A stretch of 64,000 nt of DNA from Hanleya hanleyi (GCA_036873755.1 JAVTVY010037024.1:110916-174915), one strand, 5' to 3'. Numbered from the stretch's first letter, positions 31,801 through 44,562 are shown. Numbers and translations: made by a program. The notes: a model not told the origin generated them from the letters alone.

Positions 31801-34388
31801 AACTGGCATGCACTCTATGGAGAAGGGCCTCGTGAGGCACAAAGTGCAATTTTTTGTTGTTGTTTATCTGCAAATCCGCTCAACTCGATGGGTATCTTTC
31901 ACTTGTTCTCACAGTTGCCTGGCCTGTGTGATATTGGGTGGTCGAAGTCTACGTATAGTTTTTTCAATAAATTATGGAAATTAATATAAACATATATACA
32001 GATATTTTTTTAAATAGATTTTTTTATAAATGTATTTCTCTTTCATCTTTGGCTCAATTAAAGTCATTCTCTAAAATGTGAAGCCGAGTTAATACAGTTT
32101 TTAATTATCTACCAAACCCTGTCCTCTATGACATAGAATAAAAGAGAAGCTGGGAATAGAACCGCTCAACACAGTCATTTCTAAACATCAAGTTGTACAT
32201 AAGTATTTTTACTTACTCTGTACAAGCTGAGGGCATTTTTGTGGCTTTTGAAAATTTTGAGATTTTTGTGAGTCTGTCCATATTTAACTAAGCGACGTCC
32301 AAGCGAGCTAATGTACGCGCGTTATATTCATATCAAGTATGGTGCGGCTTGTGTTCAATGAGGTTTGGAATGTTTATACAATTAATTTTCTTCTCACTGT
32401 TGCACAATAAATATTTGCTGCGTGGAATCCAGTCATTTGTTCCATAGGGGCAATATTCTCATCAGCCATCACCATTCAATGTGAATGTGATACATGTACA
32501 AGTCCATGGTCATTGATACAGTAAGGTGAAGGCGAAGGTGACCTGTAACACGAGTATACAAAATTATACCGAGCGCATTGAATCCTCATCATATGATGTT
32601 GAGACAGATCAGAACGAAGTGTCGGTAAAATCAGGTGTGTTTTGAAGAGCATTCTCTCATCAATGATGATGATGATATACTGTACACATACAAAATATGA
32701 AGTGTTGCTGTGTTGGGCCTATAGCACAAAATCACAAGCAAGTTGGTACAACTAGGCACACAGGGTCTCATTTCTGTCGCTAACGTGTTGATTTGGGTGA
32801 GGGGATCCTCTCATGGGGAGGTGTGGGTGGGAGGGGGCCTAATGTCTCAAGCACTTTTCCAGGTTTTCCATCAATATACTCTATTCCATACCCCAATATT
32901 TCAAGCACGTCAAATCAAACAAAATTATTTGCTGGGAATGTGACTTTCACATCCCTGTCTGGACATGCTAGTGAGGAACCCTCAATCCCAGATTAATTAC
33001 CATTGATGAAGCTAACGTCCAACAAATGCAAAATTGAGCTTGGCATCCGGCCGTATGTTATTCAGTGATGTATTACGCTACGGACCCTGTTGCCTCGACG
33101 CAGGTCTTTGCGCTCATCCAGCGCTTGTTTGCTTTCTCTTTACAGTTTTATTGTGTTTTCGCTAGTTACTGTTCCGTCATCTGTTATATTTGTTTAATTG
33201 TTTCTTTCATGTGTTTGCTAATAGCCCTTCCCGCATAAAGGTGCATTGTAGCCGGAGTTGATTAGATGTGAGTGTATGGCAATATGTGATCTGCGCAATA
33301 GCCGTGTTTTTACATCGTGAAGTAAATTAAAAATTTATTCATAAAGTCGTCCATCCATGGTCAGAATGGAAGTTTCTCCAGGCCAGGTGGGGTTATAGAT
33401 ATGAATAGTTCGTCTTGCGATAGTAATCTAAGCGTGGCGATTTGTGAAGCACCGCATAATATGACATTTATAGCAAATGGCCAAACGAATGGATGTATGC
33501 TAATTAATGCATGAATAAGCCGAAAACAAGTAAACATAGAAATAATTTAAAGTTGCTATAGGCCAGTTTATGACGGTCTAATCTTCTAATTAATTAAGAC
33601 ACGGGAGATATACAAGAGAAAAATGAGGAATTTAGAACATCGTTATTCACTTGTAAACAAACAAATATATACATAGTTGTACTAGAAAGTATCCAACATA
33701 TGAATTGATAAAAAAAAATTGTTATACAGCTGATCCTGTGAACGGAGAACATATATAATATAGGCAAGACCAACCAAGCGAGCAGAACGAAAAATTATAG
33801 CTACTAGCATAAAATACAGTAAATGACGTCACTTCTTCCAAAGGTCAAAATCATGGTAAGAATATCCTGAATTGAATGCTCAGTTGTGTTTTTATTATTG
33901 GATAATATCATAACTAACTTTTATTGTGTTCCGCTTACTCAGTAAGTCTACATTTATTACTGAAATATTGTGACAGTACATAACAAAATCAAACGACGTT
34001 ACCCACGCAACCAGCTTGGACCACTGAAATGTGCTCGTCTCAGGACACAGTTTGCGTTCTAAAAAATCCATTGGATCGCAGTGCGGTTTGGTATATTTCA
34101 CGGGATGAACGACGAGTGGCAATTAACAACATTAGTATGTAGTTTCAGAATGAAATACAGGAAGTTTACCAGGGACGAACTAAAGCTGTCTAACCTGGGG
34201 CGTAATGAGACAAATCGATAGTGTATTCTAATCTCTAGCAAAGAACGTGTTGCCTGGGTGAAAAGAACGCTAAACATGTGCACACGAAAGAGTGACCAGA
34301 CAAGGGAGGATAACCCCAAACCGACTATAGCAAATGCAAAACATCTCGAATGTCAGTTACCATCACAACATAAGATATCGACTGTCAT
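31801..34388. other. Intergenic, nothing recognised
   Basis: Contains a short (GAT)n at about 32660 and unremarkable open frames. No gene supported. Confidence 0.45.
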
Positions 34389-34969
34389 TTAACCCTATCT
34401 CGCCAAGGCTTTTTTGGGCCTGTCCAGGCCTGGGAAGGGGCCATTTCGGTCGCCCTAAATAATTTTTTAACCCCATGAACTGAGAGGCTGAAGCTTACCA
34501 CTCTCTGCCATTGGGTCAAGCTCTACCAGAAAATGTGAAACAAAAATTCCAAGATGGCTGGTCTGATGACGCCAAAGTGACGTCGTTTTCAAAAATGGCA
34601 TTTTGTGGTCGATTTTTTGTCAGAATTTTCGATATTTTATTTAAGCAATTTCTTTTGCAAAATCTGCATGATAACTTAGTAAAGAATAGTCTGTGAAAAA
34701 AGTTTTTGCCCACTTTTCCCAACAGAAAACCAGGAATTTGAAGAAAAATGAAGAAAACGTTACTTTTCAGGTACCCCACATGCCCTCCCTTTTGAATTTC
34801 CCCATGATTCTGGGGTTTATGCAAATGGGTTAAAAATGACCCAGATATGATAAACTACAAATCACGGGGTATCAGTTTCCCAGTTTTTGTCGTTCCAGAG
34901 ATAGGGAAGTAAGTTTGGTAGGAGTGGAGGTGGGGGGCATAATTGCCCCCCAGGCATGGTACGGTTAAT
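34389..34969 (+). mobile_element. TTAA-MITE family copy, full length
   Basis: TTAA at both ends (34389-34392, 34966-34969), with ends CCCTATCTCGCC and the degenerate complement. The body has GACGCCAAAGTGACGTCG at the paired-motif position. Confidence 0.8.
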
Positions 34970-35242
34970 ACAATACCACAAATAACTTCACGCTTGGCCC
35001 AACATTAACTAGACGTCGCAATAGGGATCCCAGCAAGAGTTTGGACATAAGCAGACAAATAATTCACTCTTTAGAAGCCATGAAACCACGAATTTCAGAA
35101 GAAATGAACAAGCACGCATACATTATAAACATTAACATCAGAATCTGGTAAACCAGTTGACACTATGATGTCTGGATGGATGGGGCAATACAGTTTCGTT
35201 TTCAAGGGGACCATGTTTATATATCACAACCGTGACCCTACA

Positions 35243-37512
35243 TATGAGGCGCCGTTTGTGACGATATTGTCAACGACAAATATATAGAGGTAAAACCAAA
35301 ATATAAAGTCGTTATTTGTGACAATATTGTCAGACACAAATATATAGAAGTAAAACCAAAATATAAAGTGACATTTGGCAAATATAGCGTGTGTTAAAAC
35401 GATATAAATGAGGCCTATATATATAAAGTTAATTTTTTTGAATATATATAAATATTTTTTGAAAATAGAAATACACGTCTTAATTTGACGTAAATATAAA
35501 GTACACGAACTAAAATATGGTGTACATGTAAACCGAATATGCCCAAAGGAAGCTGCGCAATCGATGTGCGCGCGAGTAATACTGGTTAATCAGAACTGCA
35601 ACTGGGTTCTGAAGCGAAAGTATGACAGCGGTGAAAGCCACTCGCATGTCACAGATGTGGCGAATCATACAATAAGATCACGTACCTGAACATATTTCAG
35701 TTCACTGCCATAATGATTTAGTAAAGGCCTATTTCAATTTTCAACAATTATTGTTATCATTTACAATCGTAGTTCAGAGTTATCACATCAATTAGATATA
35801 AATACATCTACTTATAAATCACCATAAGGTATCCTAGCCTGCAGCCAATATCACGGCCTGTCCCTTTAATGTTCAATCTGCGATTCCACCGGCCAAGTCG
35901 TTGGTTGCTATTTGCCGCATAATAACATCAACAGAAGTTGAAATAAAACATGCACAGTAGTTCTACCTGAAAATAACGATGTATTAATTATGCGCAACAC
36001 AAATATTAGGCAATTTGAAATCATACTGAATATGAGCATATTTCATTGATCAGAATATGACCATTCATAGCTTAGTTATAGGATTTGGAATTATATTGTC
36101 GTTTTGTATCTTTTATCGTTTTTCGATAATTTCCGAAATTTGCAGGGAACTTGGTAAAAGTAGAGCGAATGTGGAAACTAATGGCTCATGAGGAACCGGT
36201 TGCACTATGCTTGTATCATCAAACATACCGTTCTCAAATTATGAAAGAACCATGGCGCATGCTGTGGGAACCACCAGTGTGGATTGTACTGTTGCGTTCA
36301 CCGTTTCCCGTTCCATTAAAGAGATCATTTATTATAGCATGATACGCTTACTTGATCTCAAATTTGTTAGGTTTTAAGTTAGTATAACGTAATTAGAATA
36401 AAATGAAATGTTGATATTCGTAAGCGGTAGGTACTGGGTTCAATCCCTGGCCGGGTCATACCAAAGACTTGAAAAATGGAAATCGTTGCTTCCTCGCTTA
36501 CGCTCAGTATTAAGAGGATAGAACAAGGACTGGTTCGCTCGCTGTCAGTATAATGTGACTGAGTGGGGTGTCATGTCTGCCTACAGCATGATATTTCGGT
36601 GGGACAGTACTATAAAATGGCAGCATTAGATCTGCTCTGTTACAAGTACGTACAAAATCCAAATCCTATAACTAAGCTATGAATGGTCATATTCTGATCA
36701 ATGAAATATGCTCATATTCAGTATGATTTCAAATTGCCTAATATTTGTGTTGCGCATAATTAATACATCGTTATTTTCAGGAGAACTACTGCGCATGTTT
36801 TATTTCAACTTCTGTTGATGTTATTATGCGGCAAATAGCAACCAGCGACTTGGCCGGTGGAATCGCAGATTGAACATCAAAGGGACAGGCCGTGATATTG
36901 GCTGCAGGCTAGGATACCTTATGATGATTTATAAGTAGATGTATTTATATCTAATTGATGTGATAACTCTGAACTACGATTGTAAATGATAACAGTAATT
37001 GTTGAAAATTGAAATAGGCCTTTACTAAATCATTATGGCAGTGAACTGAAATATGTTCAGGTACGTGATCTTATTGTATGGATCGCCACATCTGTGACAT
37101 GCGAGTGGCTTTCACCGCTGTCATAGTTTCGTTTCAGAACCCAGTTGCAGTTTTGATTAACCAGTATTACTCGCGCGCACATCGATTGCGCAGCTTCCTT
37201 TGGGCATATCTGGTTTACATGAACACCATATATTTTAGTTCGTGTACTTTATCTTTACGTCAAATTAAGACGTTTATTTCTATTTTCAAAAAATATTTGT
37301 ATATATTCAAAAAAATTAACTTTATATATATAGGCCCTATTTATATCGTTTTAACTATAAAACCACACGCTATATTTGCCAAATGTCACTTTATATTTTG
37401 GTTTTACCTCTATATATTTGGGTCTGACAATATTGTCACAAATGGCGACTTTATATTTTGATTTTACCTGTATATTTGTCGTTGACAATATTGTCACAAA
37501 CGGCGCCTCATA
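35243..37512. mobile_element. 2.27-kb foldback transposon with about 850-bp inverted arms
   Basis: Left arm 35243-36089 and right arm 36658-37512 are reverse complements with scattered mismatches and small indels. Ends read TATGAGGCGCCGTTTGTGAC and its complement, and are flanked by CTACA on both sides (35238-35242 and 37513-37517), a likely 5-bp target duplication. The 568-bp loop holds a tRNA-derived SINE and unrecognised DNA. No transposase; superfamily not assigned. Confidence 0.88.
36420..36650 (+). mobile_element. tRNA-derived SINE, 5'-truncated
   Basis: Begins near TAAGCGGTAGGTACTGGG, has a Pol III B-box (GGTTCAATCCC at about 36440) and a body resembling widespread invertebrate tRNA-derived SINEs (GGACTGGTTCGCTCGCTGTC, TAATGTGACTGAGTGGGGTG). 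The A-box half is missing. It lies in the loop of the foldback element. Confidence 0.65.
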
Positions 37513-37519
37513 CTACAAG

Positions 37520-38022
37520 ACAAATCCAGATAGAAAACACATTTGAAAGACAAAACTACTTTGGAAAAACATGGGAGTATATGTTTATTGTGTACTATAT
37601 TATAACACGGGTAAATACAGGTATATGTATGTGTTATAAATTCTCAATATCCGAGTGCTGTGGAATAAATATAACGGCAGAGGCAATGAGTTCATGAGTT
37701 TAGACACAATGAAGAAAGCTACACCCATGATAGTAAGATCGCGAATGAAGGCATGGAATAGTCCTCTGCCATTGACTAACCCTCTGTCGTAGACTGACAT
37801 TCCAAATCCAGCCATTTCCTTGTCAAAAAACAAAGAGAAAAAACAATATGAAACATGGGGAAATTTTGTAGCCCATTCTATATGTTTGAACCTATGTAAG
37901 TTCAACATTCGTAACACGCACATTCTGAACAGAAATGGTAATCTCTTCTGTAGGGAGAAACTTCTAACACCATGACTCCTGAAGGCATTTCAAGATTATA
38001 CTATTGAGGCCGGCGTGGAGAT
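37520..38022. other. Between foldback and MITE cluster, nothing recognised
   Basis: No family matches seen in the short open frames on either strand. Confidence 0.4.
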
Positions 38023-38421
38023 TTAACCCTACCGGGGGGACACTTTTCGCCCCCAACCCCTTGTTTTTTTGCTCCCATCTCCGGAACGAGAAAAGCTTGA
38101 GAGCTGAAACTCCGTAGTTTATCATAATGGGGTCATCTCGAACCCATTTGCATACTCCCGAAACAGAGGATCATTTGAAAAAAACATGACTTGAAAAAAA
38201 TTGAAAAATCTGACCGAAAAATCGTCAAAAATGCCCTTTTTCGAAATGACGTCACTGTGATGCATCATGGCGGCCATCTTGGATTTTTGTTTATATTTTC
38301 TAATAGAGCTTGACCCAAAGATAGAGTGTAATAAGTTTCATCACTCCAGTCTTCAAGATAGCGAAAATATATAGGGCACTTTCCACCCCTGCACAAGCTG
38401 TGGTACACTTCAAGTCACCCA
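38023..38421 (-). mobile_element. TTAA-MITE, short subfamily
   Basis: About 396 bp, from TTAACCCTACCGGGG to CAGATAGGGTTCACC. The interior is shortened relative to the 570-bp form, and it matches the fragment at 200-477. Contains ATGACGTCACTGTGATG and ATGGCGGCCATCTTGG. Confidence 0.75.
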
Positions 38422-38439
38422 GGTCAGATAGGGTTCACC

Positions 38440-39000
38440 CTACAATGCCGGGGGGGGTGGGGTGGGTATCAAGGCCCCCTACCAAACTTTCTTCCCTATC
38501 GCCGGAACGACAACAAAACTGAAAGCTTACCCTCCGTGACGTTTTAGTCTATCATATTGTGGTGAGTTTGAGCATATTAGCATAACCCCTCTCCCTCCTC
38601 GCGTAGAGGATCATGGGTAAATTCAAGATGGCGGCCATGTGCGGTACCAGAAAAGTGATATTTTCGTCATTTTTCTTCAAAATTCCTGCTTTTCTCTTTC
38701 ACATCAGACTATTATTTACTCATTGATTTTGCAAAGAATACACATAAATACAAATTTCGAAAAATCTGACCGAAAAATCGACCAAAAAATTTCGGTTTTG
38801 AAGATGATGTCACGGTGACGTCATCAAAGCGGCCATCTTGGATTTTTTTACATTTTCTGAAAGAGCATGACCCTAGTGTATAATTTTACGTCACTTAGTT
38901 GAAGGGGTAAGAAATATATTTAGGGGCAGATGACTAAATGGCCCCTCCCCAGGCCTGTACAGGTCCCAAAAATCCCAGGTCAAATAGGGATAAGTCAAAT
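38440..39000 (-). mobile_element. TTAA-MITE family copy
   Basis: G-rich end, CCGGAACGACAACAAAAC, AAGATGGCGGCCATG and GATGTCACGGTGACGTCATC, ending GGTCAAATAGGGATAAG. Adjacent to the previous copy, so the two form a head-to-tail pair. Confidence 0.75.
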
Positions 39001-39185
39001 ATAGTGAGGTGGCTTAGGGCCATATTTTGGGAAGATCGTGACACGCTGGACCAAAGCACCAAACTTGGCACACCCATCACTTGAGACATATAGAACAATA
39101 TCAGAAGGGGTGCCCGTTGCTCTGGGCTCTGTGATGCCCTCTGGTCCCCAAAAGGGCATCTGAGGGGCAATATTGCTATTCAAAG
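38990..39185. repeat. 190-bp repeat, inverted relative to 42035-42180
   Basis: GACACGCTGGACCAAAGCAC, CTTGGCACACCCATCACTTG and CAGAAGGGGTGCCC appear here and as complements at 42035-42180. Both copies abut TTAA-MITEs. Confidence 0.75.
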
Positions 39186-39194
39186 AATAGTTAG

Positions 39195-39700
39195 CCTCCC
39201 AACAGCTTCGTTATTTTTATTATCCTTAAGGCTGGGAAGCTGAAACTTGCCACACCATATCACTGGTTCAAGCCCTACCAGAAAATGTCACAAAATCCAA
39301 GATGGCAGCCATGATGACAACATTTTCCAAGAATAAGCCATTTTCCTGACGATTTTTCGGTCATATTTTTCGATTTTTATTTATTTATGCAATTTCTCCG
39401 CAAAACTGCATGATAAATTAGTAAATATTAATGTGATGTGAAATAAAATAGTTTTTGTCCACTTTTCATCGAGGAAAAGCAAAAATTTTGAAGAAATATG
39501 ACAAAAAACTCAATTTTCTGGTACCCCACGTGGCCGCCATCTTGAATTTACCCATGATCCTCTGCTCGCGGGGTCATGTAAATAGGCTCAAAAGGATCCC
39601 AGTATGATAAACGATAAAGTCCCGGAGTTTCAGTTCTCCAGTTTTTGTCGTTCCGGAGATAGGGCAGAATATTTGGTGGGGGGGGGGGGAACAGGACAGG
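39195..39700 (+). mobile_element. TTAA-MITE family copy, left end lost
   Basis: Forward orientation: CTACCAGAAAATGTCACAAA, AAGATGGCAGCC, then CACGTGGCCGCCATCTTGAA and a G-run. The paired CRE-like motif is eroded here. Confidence 0.7.
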
Positions 39701-40064
39701 TAGGCTTAATATTGAAGAAATACGAGGAAAACAGAACTTTCCAGTTACACCCTAATATCATCCATTTTCAATTTCCTAGTGATGCTCTGCTCCGAGTATT
39801 ATGCTACAGGCTCAAAATAACTTCAATATCATAAGCTATAACTGCGCTAAGTTACAGCTCTCAACGTTTATTCATTTTGGATCACCAGGGACGAAATATC
39901 TTAGAACGAAGTGGGGTGGCTGAAACCACCTAAACCAATTAGGTTTACATAATCACCTGTGTAAAAGGAAACAATCACCCCTATTTTCATGTAAAACTTG
40001 AGGATTCAGCTTTCCATCTCGTAAAATGGGGGAAAAAAGCTGGACATGCTCAAGGCTGGCCAGG

Positions 40065-40400
40065 TTAGTTTTTCTGGGTTATTCTTGCATTTACCAGGTT
40101 TACCCCATGTTGAAGCGTTTACTCCATCAGACGTCCTCAATGCTCACCCATTAACATTCGATGAGTTATTTGTTTGATCTGATCTGTCATCACAACACCC
40201 GAGCTAGCGTATCTAATTCCGCTTAAGCCGGTGCTAGGGGCCGTGTGGATATTTCATAATCTCCACATGAACCGCTACAATAAATGCGCGGTTGAGATAC
40301 TAAGGCTACGTCCGAGAATCCACCGTATTCTCGGGACTGCATGTTTGGTGCTGAGGGAAGCTTTCCTGTTGAGTCATGGGGTTGCTTTTTAGTCGCCAGA
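40065..40400 (+). repeat. Dispersed repeat family 2, opposite copy
   Basis: GAAGCGTTTACTCCATCAGA, CCGGTGCTAGGGGCC, CACATGAACCGCTACAATAA and GAAAGC-type end words complement the copy at 27885. Confidence 0.75.
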
Positions 40401-41054
40401 CGTCGTCAATTTCTCCCACCTCTTGCTTATCGCTCCAATTTCAATCTTTCTACTTTCAAGTTTGAGAGATGAATAACTGATTTTTTTCTGGAAGGCCGTG
40501 AAATTACGTCGGGATAGCTAAAAGAGCTATATGGTCAGAGAAGGGACACTAAAACCAAGAAAAAATCAAAAGGGCAGTTATCAAGCAATGGGGACCGGGA
40601 ACATGCAACATACAATTTACATGTTATACCACTGGTCTATATTGAATGGCCACAGTTTTGGTCGAATGTTCATGGGCCTTTGTCACCACTGACCGGTTTG
40701 GGAGTGATTAGGACGATTTCAGGTTCAGAGGCAGATTGGGGGGGGGGAGGCGGAGGTGTCTAAAACTACATCTAATATATTCCACTGGGTGCCGTTACAT
40801 ATATATGTGCATGGTTCAGCACCCGTGCATTACTCTAATTATATGCCGGTTATGCATGTACACTGTAAGAAAAATGATACTGAAAGGGGAGGATCCTGTG
40901 TTCAATTGTTATTGGTGGATTCAGATCCAGCTCCCCCTCTCCCCCCCCCCCCTTTCCCAATGAACTTTTCTTTGGGGCTCGCAATTTTTTAAAGCTAGCA
41001 CTTTGTGCCTTTATAACAAATCAAATTAGGGGCTTTTGTATTCTTGGAAAAAAG
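40401..41054. other. Intergenic with G and C runs
   Basis: Contains a G-run at 40739-40747 and a C-run near 40940. No gene recognised. Confidence 0.4.
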
Positions 41055-41405
41055 CATCATGGGTAAATTCAGATTTGACGAAACGGTAGTGTACCTTGAA
41101 AATTTGGTTTTTGGAGTATTTTCTTCAAAATTGGTGTATTATTCTACGTAAAACTACCCAATAATATCTTATATCACACCAGATGATTAATTACTAACTC
41201 GCAAGGTAATTCAGGCAAAGAAAATTGCACAAGTAAAAAGTTTGAAAAATCGATCCGAAAATCAGACAAAATGGCTTATTTTTATAATATGAGGTCACCG
41301 TGACATCATCATAGAGACCATCTTGAATTTTGTTACATTTTCTGGTAGCACTGGAACCCTAGATATAGTGTGGCAAGTTTTAGCTTCCTAGCCTCAAGGA
41401 TAATG
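41055..41405 (-). mobile_element. TTAA-MITE family copy, diverged
   Basis: Recognisable from CATCATGGGTAAATTC, GGTCACCGTGACATCATC and ACATTTTCTGGTAGC, with the same order and spacing as intact copies. Ends are lost. Confidence 0.6.
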
Positions 41406-41459
41406 AAAATAATGAAGATATTGGTAAGCTATCTATTTTTTAATTGGTAATATTTCCCC

Positions 41460-42032
41460 TTAACCCTACCTGGCCTGGAGGGGGGGGACATTATGCCCCC
41501 CCCCCCTATCAAACTTTCTGCGCTATCTCCGGAACGACAAAAAACAGAGAGCCGAAACCCCGTGACTTTATAGTTTATCATATTGTGGTCATTTTTAGTC
41601 CATTTGCATAACCCCCGAGCAGAGGATCATGGGTAAATTCAAGATGGCGGCCACGTGGGGTACCAGAAAATTGATGTTTTTGTGATATTCCTTTAAAATT
41701 TCTGCTTTTCCGCGATGAAAAGTGGGCGAAAACTATTTTATTTCACATCACATTAATATTTACTAATTTATCATGCAGTTTTTGCGGAGAAATTGCATAA
41801 ATAAAAAAATCGGAAAATCTGACCAAAAAAAATCGACCAAAAATGCGATTTTTGAAAAATGACGTCACTGTGACGTCATCAGAGAGGCCATCTTGGATTT
41901 TTTTTTTACATTTTCTGGTAGAGCTTGACCCAGGAGTATAGCGTGGTAAGTTTCAGCCTCCTAGCTCAAGGGATAAGAGAATGCCCCCCAGGCCACGACA
42001 GGTCCCAAAAAGCCCAGGCCAGATAGGGTTAA
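41460..42032 (-). mobile_element. TTAA-MITE family copy, intact ends
   Basis: TTAA at 41460-41463 and 42029-42032, with inverted ends CCCTACCTGGCCTGG and CCAGGCCAGATAGGG. The body carries paired TGACGTCA at 41860-41867 and 41871-41878 and AAGATGGCGGCCACGTGG. Among the best-preserved copies. Confidence 0.85.
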
Positions 42033-42034
42033 AT

Positions 42035-42180
42035 GCCCTTTTGGGGGCCAGAGGGCGTCACATGATCCAAAGTGATGGGCACCCCTTCTGATATTGTTCT
42101 GTATGCCTCAAGTAATGGATGTGCCAAGTTTGGTGCTTTGGTCCAGCGTGTCACGATCTTTTTGCTTAGCCACTTCACTA
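42035..42180. repeat. 190-bp repeat, inverted partner
   Basis: GCCCTTTTGGGGGCCAGAGG, GGGCACCCCTTCTGATATTG and GTGCTTTGGTCCAGCGTGTC complement the copy at 38990-39185. Confidence 0.75.
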
Positions 42181-42699
42181 ATACTAAGTACCGGTACAGT
42201 GTTTGAGGGAGTTCCGAATCACTTTTCACATCCAGACTGCTAGCGCTCGTTCTTTTACGAGGTGAGAGCGACTGCTGGTCTTATATTCTAGGGAAATCTG
42301 TCGTCTATAATTGTATGTAAACAAATCTTCAATCGGACTTGTCAATCGATGAGAAAATAACCTCCGCTTCACTGCACCAGCGCGGGCAGTTGCGAATCAT
42401 TTTGGTGAGTTGCGGATCACGCCATCTAGCGGCCGTTACAGGCACCGAGAATGGAATTTTTATTGGCTTGAGGGGTCATCTGCTAATTATCCATAGGCCG
42501 GTGAAGACCTGGAGAAGATTTCAATGTTGCCTTAATTCTCCCCGCCCTGTGAGCGAATTTTTAATTGTTGCAGTCCAGGCACAAATGACACGCAGATCTA
42601 GCGTCGAAAATGTTCTGAAGTATATTTATCTTGGAGCGAGCCTACAAACTTGCATTGTAATCTCAATTTAATTATTTTTTAGAACATTTCAGGATACGA

Positions 42700-43255
42700 T
42701 GTCTGACAATCATGGAGGGTGGGCTTGTGAACTTTCCTGTACTGCTCCAAAACGACAAAACAGAGGAAGCGGGAACTTCGTGACTTTAAAGCTTATCATA
42801 TTGAGGTCATTTTAGGCCTGGGCCGAGCAGAGGATCATGGGTAAATTCAAAAGGCGGCCGTGTCTGTAGTATCTCAGAAATTCGTTTTTTCAGTCAGTTC
42901 TGTCCATTTCTTAGAATTTTTCTGGCCTAAAAGGACTAGAAAGTATTTTATTTGGGCAAAAGTAGTTATTCTCTACTTTATTTGGTAGTTTATAAAAGAA
43001 AAATCGGAAAATTTCGAAAAATCGGCCCAAAAAAATAGTCGACAAATGGCTGCCGAGATGACGTTACTCGACGTCATCATAGCGTTCATCTTAAACTTTG
43101 TTACTCTTTCGGGTAGAGCTTGAACAAAAGATACTGTGTGTTATGTTGCGGCGCTCTAGCCTTATGGATAGCGAAAATATATGGGTTGACTCCCTCCCCA
43201 CACCCCACCCCTCACCTGCGATACACCCCAAATCTTCCAGACCAGATAGTGTTAA
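42700..43255 (-). mobile_element. TTAA-MITE family copy nested in the TA element
   Basis: Diverged copy ending CCAGATAGTGTTAA at 43255. ATGACGTTACTCGACGTCAT occupies the paired-motif position. Confidence 0.65.
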
Positions 43256-43611
43256 TAAAGGGACATCCAGTTATTGAACTCGTAGGAACCTCGCTCAGTG
43301 ATAAACAATTTTATTTATATAAAACTTTTTATATTGGAGTAAGAGATATGTCTGAAATTATTGAATATGATGATGTAATATCCAAGGTTTGGAATGATTC
43401 GCGTATATAGTTCCGGTTACAATGATATTGTCATTGATTCATTTTTTTGACAATGCCATGGATTGACCAATCTTCCTTAAAGTCAGTTTACACCTGTTGT
43501 ATTAGTTGTGAGACGGTCCCTTATTCACCGATTTCAAGTTATGAACGGCGCTTATTTCGTTGATTCGGAATTGACATCTCTATAGCGCCATTATATTACA
43601 ATGCTGGTCAG

Positions 43612-44199
43612 TTAACCCTATCTGGCCTGGGCTTTTTGGGACCTGTCCAGGCCGGGGGGGGGGGGCCGAAATGGCCCCCCCTAATTATTTTTCTTACCCC
43701 TTGAGCTAGGGGGCTGAAACTTATTACACTATACCCTTGGGTCAAGCTCTACCAGAAAATGTAAAAAAATCCAAGATGGCCGCTTTGATGACGTCACAGT
43801 GACGCCATTTTGAAAAACGGCATTTTTTGGTCGATTTTTTTGTCAGATTTTCCGAATTTTTTATTTTTGCAATTTCTCCACAAAAACTGCATGAAAAATT
43901 AGCACATATTAATGTGATACGAAATAAAATAGTTTTTGCCCACTTTTCATTGCGGAAAAGCAGAAATTTTGAAGAAATATGACAAAAAATCACTTTTCTG
44001 GTACACCACGTGGCCGCCATCTTGAATTTACCCATGATCCTCTGCTCGGGGGTTATGAAAATAGGCTCAAAATGACCCCAATAAGACAAATGATAAAGTC
44101 ACGGAGTTTCAGCTCTCCATTTTTCGCCGTCCCGGAGATAGTGCAGAAAGTTTGGTAGGGGGGGCCATAATGGCCCCCCCCCAGGCCAGGTAGGGTTAA
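43612..44199 (+). mobile_element. TTAA-MITE family reference copy
   Basis: TTAA duplications at 43612-43615 and 44196-44199 enclose inverted ends CCCTATCTGGCCTGG and CCAGGCCAGGTAGGG. TTAA targets and a CCCT start are hallmarks of piggyBac-type elements; Kolobok also uses TTAA. There is no coding frame, so it is a non-autonomous MITE. It contains GTGGCCGCCATCTTG and TGACGTCACAGTGACGCC. Nested in the 2.37-kb TA element. Confidence 0.85.
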
Positions 44200-44562
44200 C
44201 ATTTATCGCAAATCACTAGATATTTTGTTTGGCCATTTAGCAAGATTCTGTCACTTAAATAAATACTGAATATACCGCCTAAACCCACCTTATTTCGCGC
44301 AGATTCACTACTGGAAAAATCGCACGTGTTTTTCGACTCGGTATCAATTTGTCATTGCACAGTACCGGAAGTATTACGTTGCCGAATTGACCAGAAAAGA
44401 AACAATGCAGGTCGGTTGTTTGACATTCATTTCAGTCCACGGAAACAGACGTTCCAGTAAACCTAAAAAGTTTTAATCGGATGCTTTACTTCAAGAAATA
44501 TCAGGCATTAATTAGGAAAGTGATCCGCAACTCCCCGTGATTCGGAACTCCCCCAAACACTG

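Larger units (their letters stand above)
42197..44562. mobile_element. 2.37-kb TIR element, TA target duplication (Tc1/mariner-like ends)
   Basis: Terminal inverted repeats of about 27 bp start CAGTGTTTGAGGGAGTTCC and end in the complement, flanked by TA (42195-42196, 44563-44564). The flanks join seamlessly to match the uninterrupted copy of the surrounding duplication near 1025-1045. No transposase frame was seen; two TTAA-type MITEs are nested inside. Confidence 0.8.

Noticed and set aside
37078..37461. 127-codon open frame
   Set aside because: Lies within the right arm of the 2.27-kb foldback element and is rich in Phe, Ile and Tyr from AT-rich DNA; the complementary arm lacks it.
42339..42671. 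110-codon frame inside the TA-flanked element, as a possible transposase
   Set aside because: No DDE-type or helix-turn-helix pattern was seen and the length is too short.
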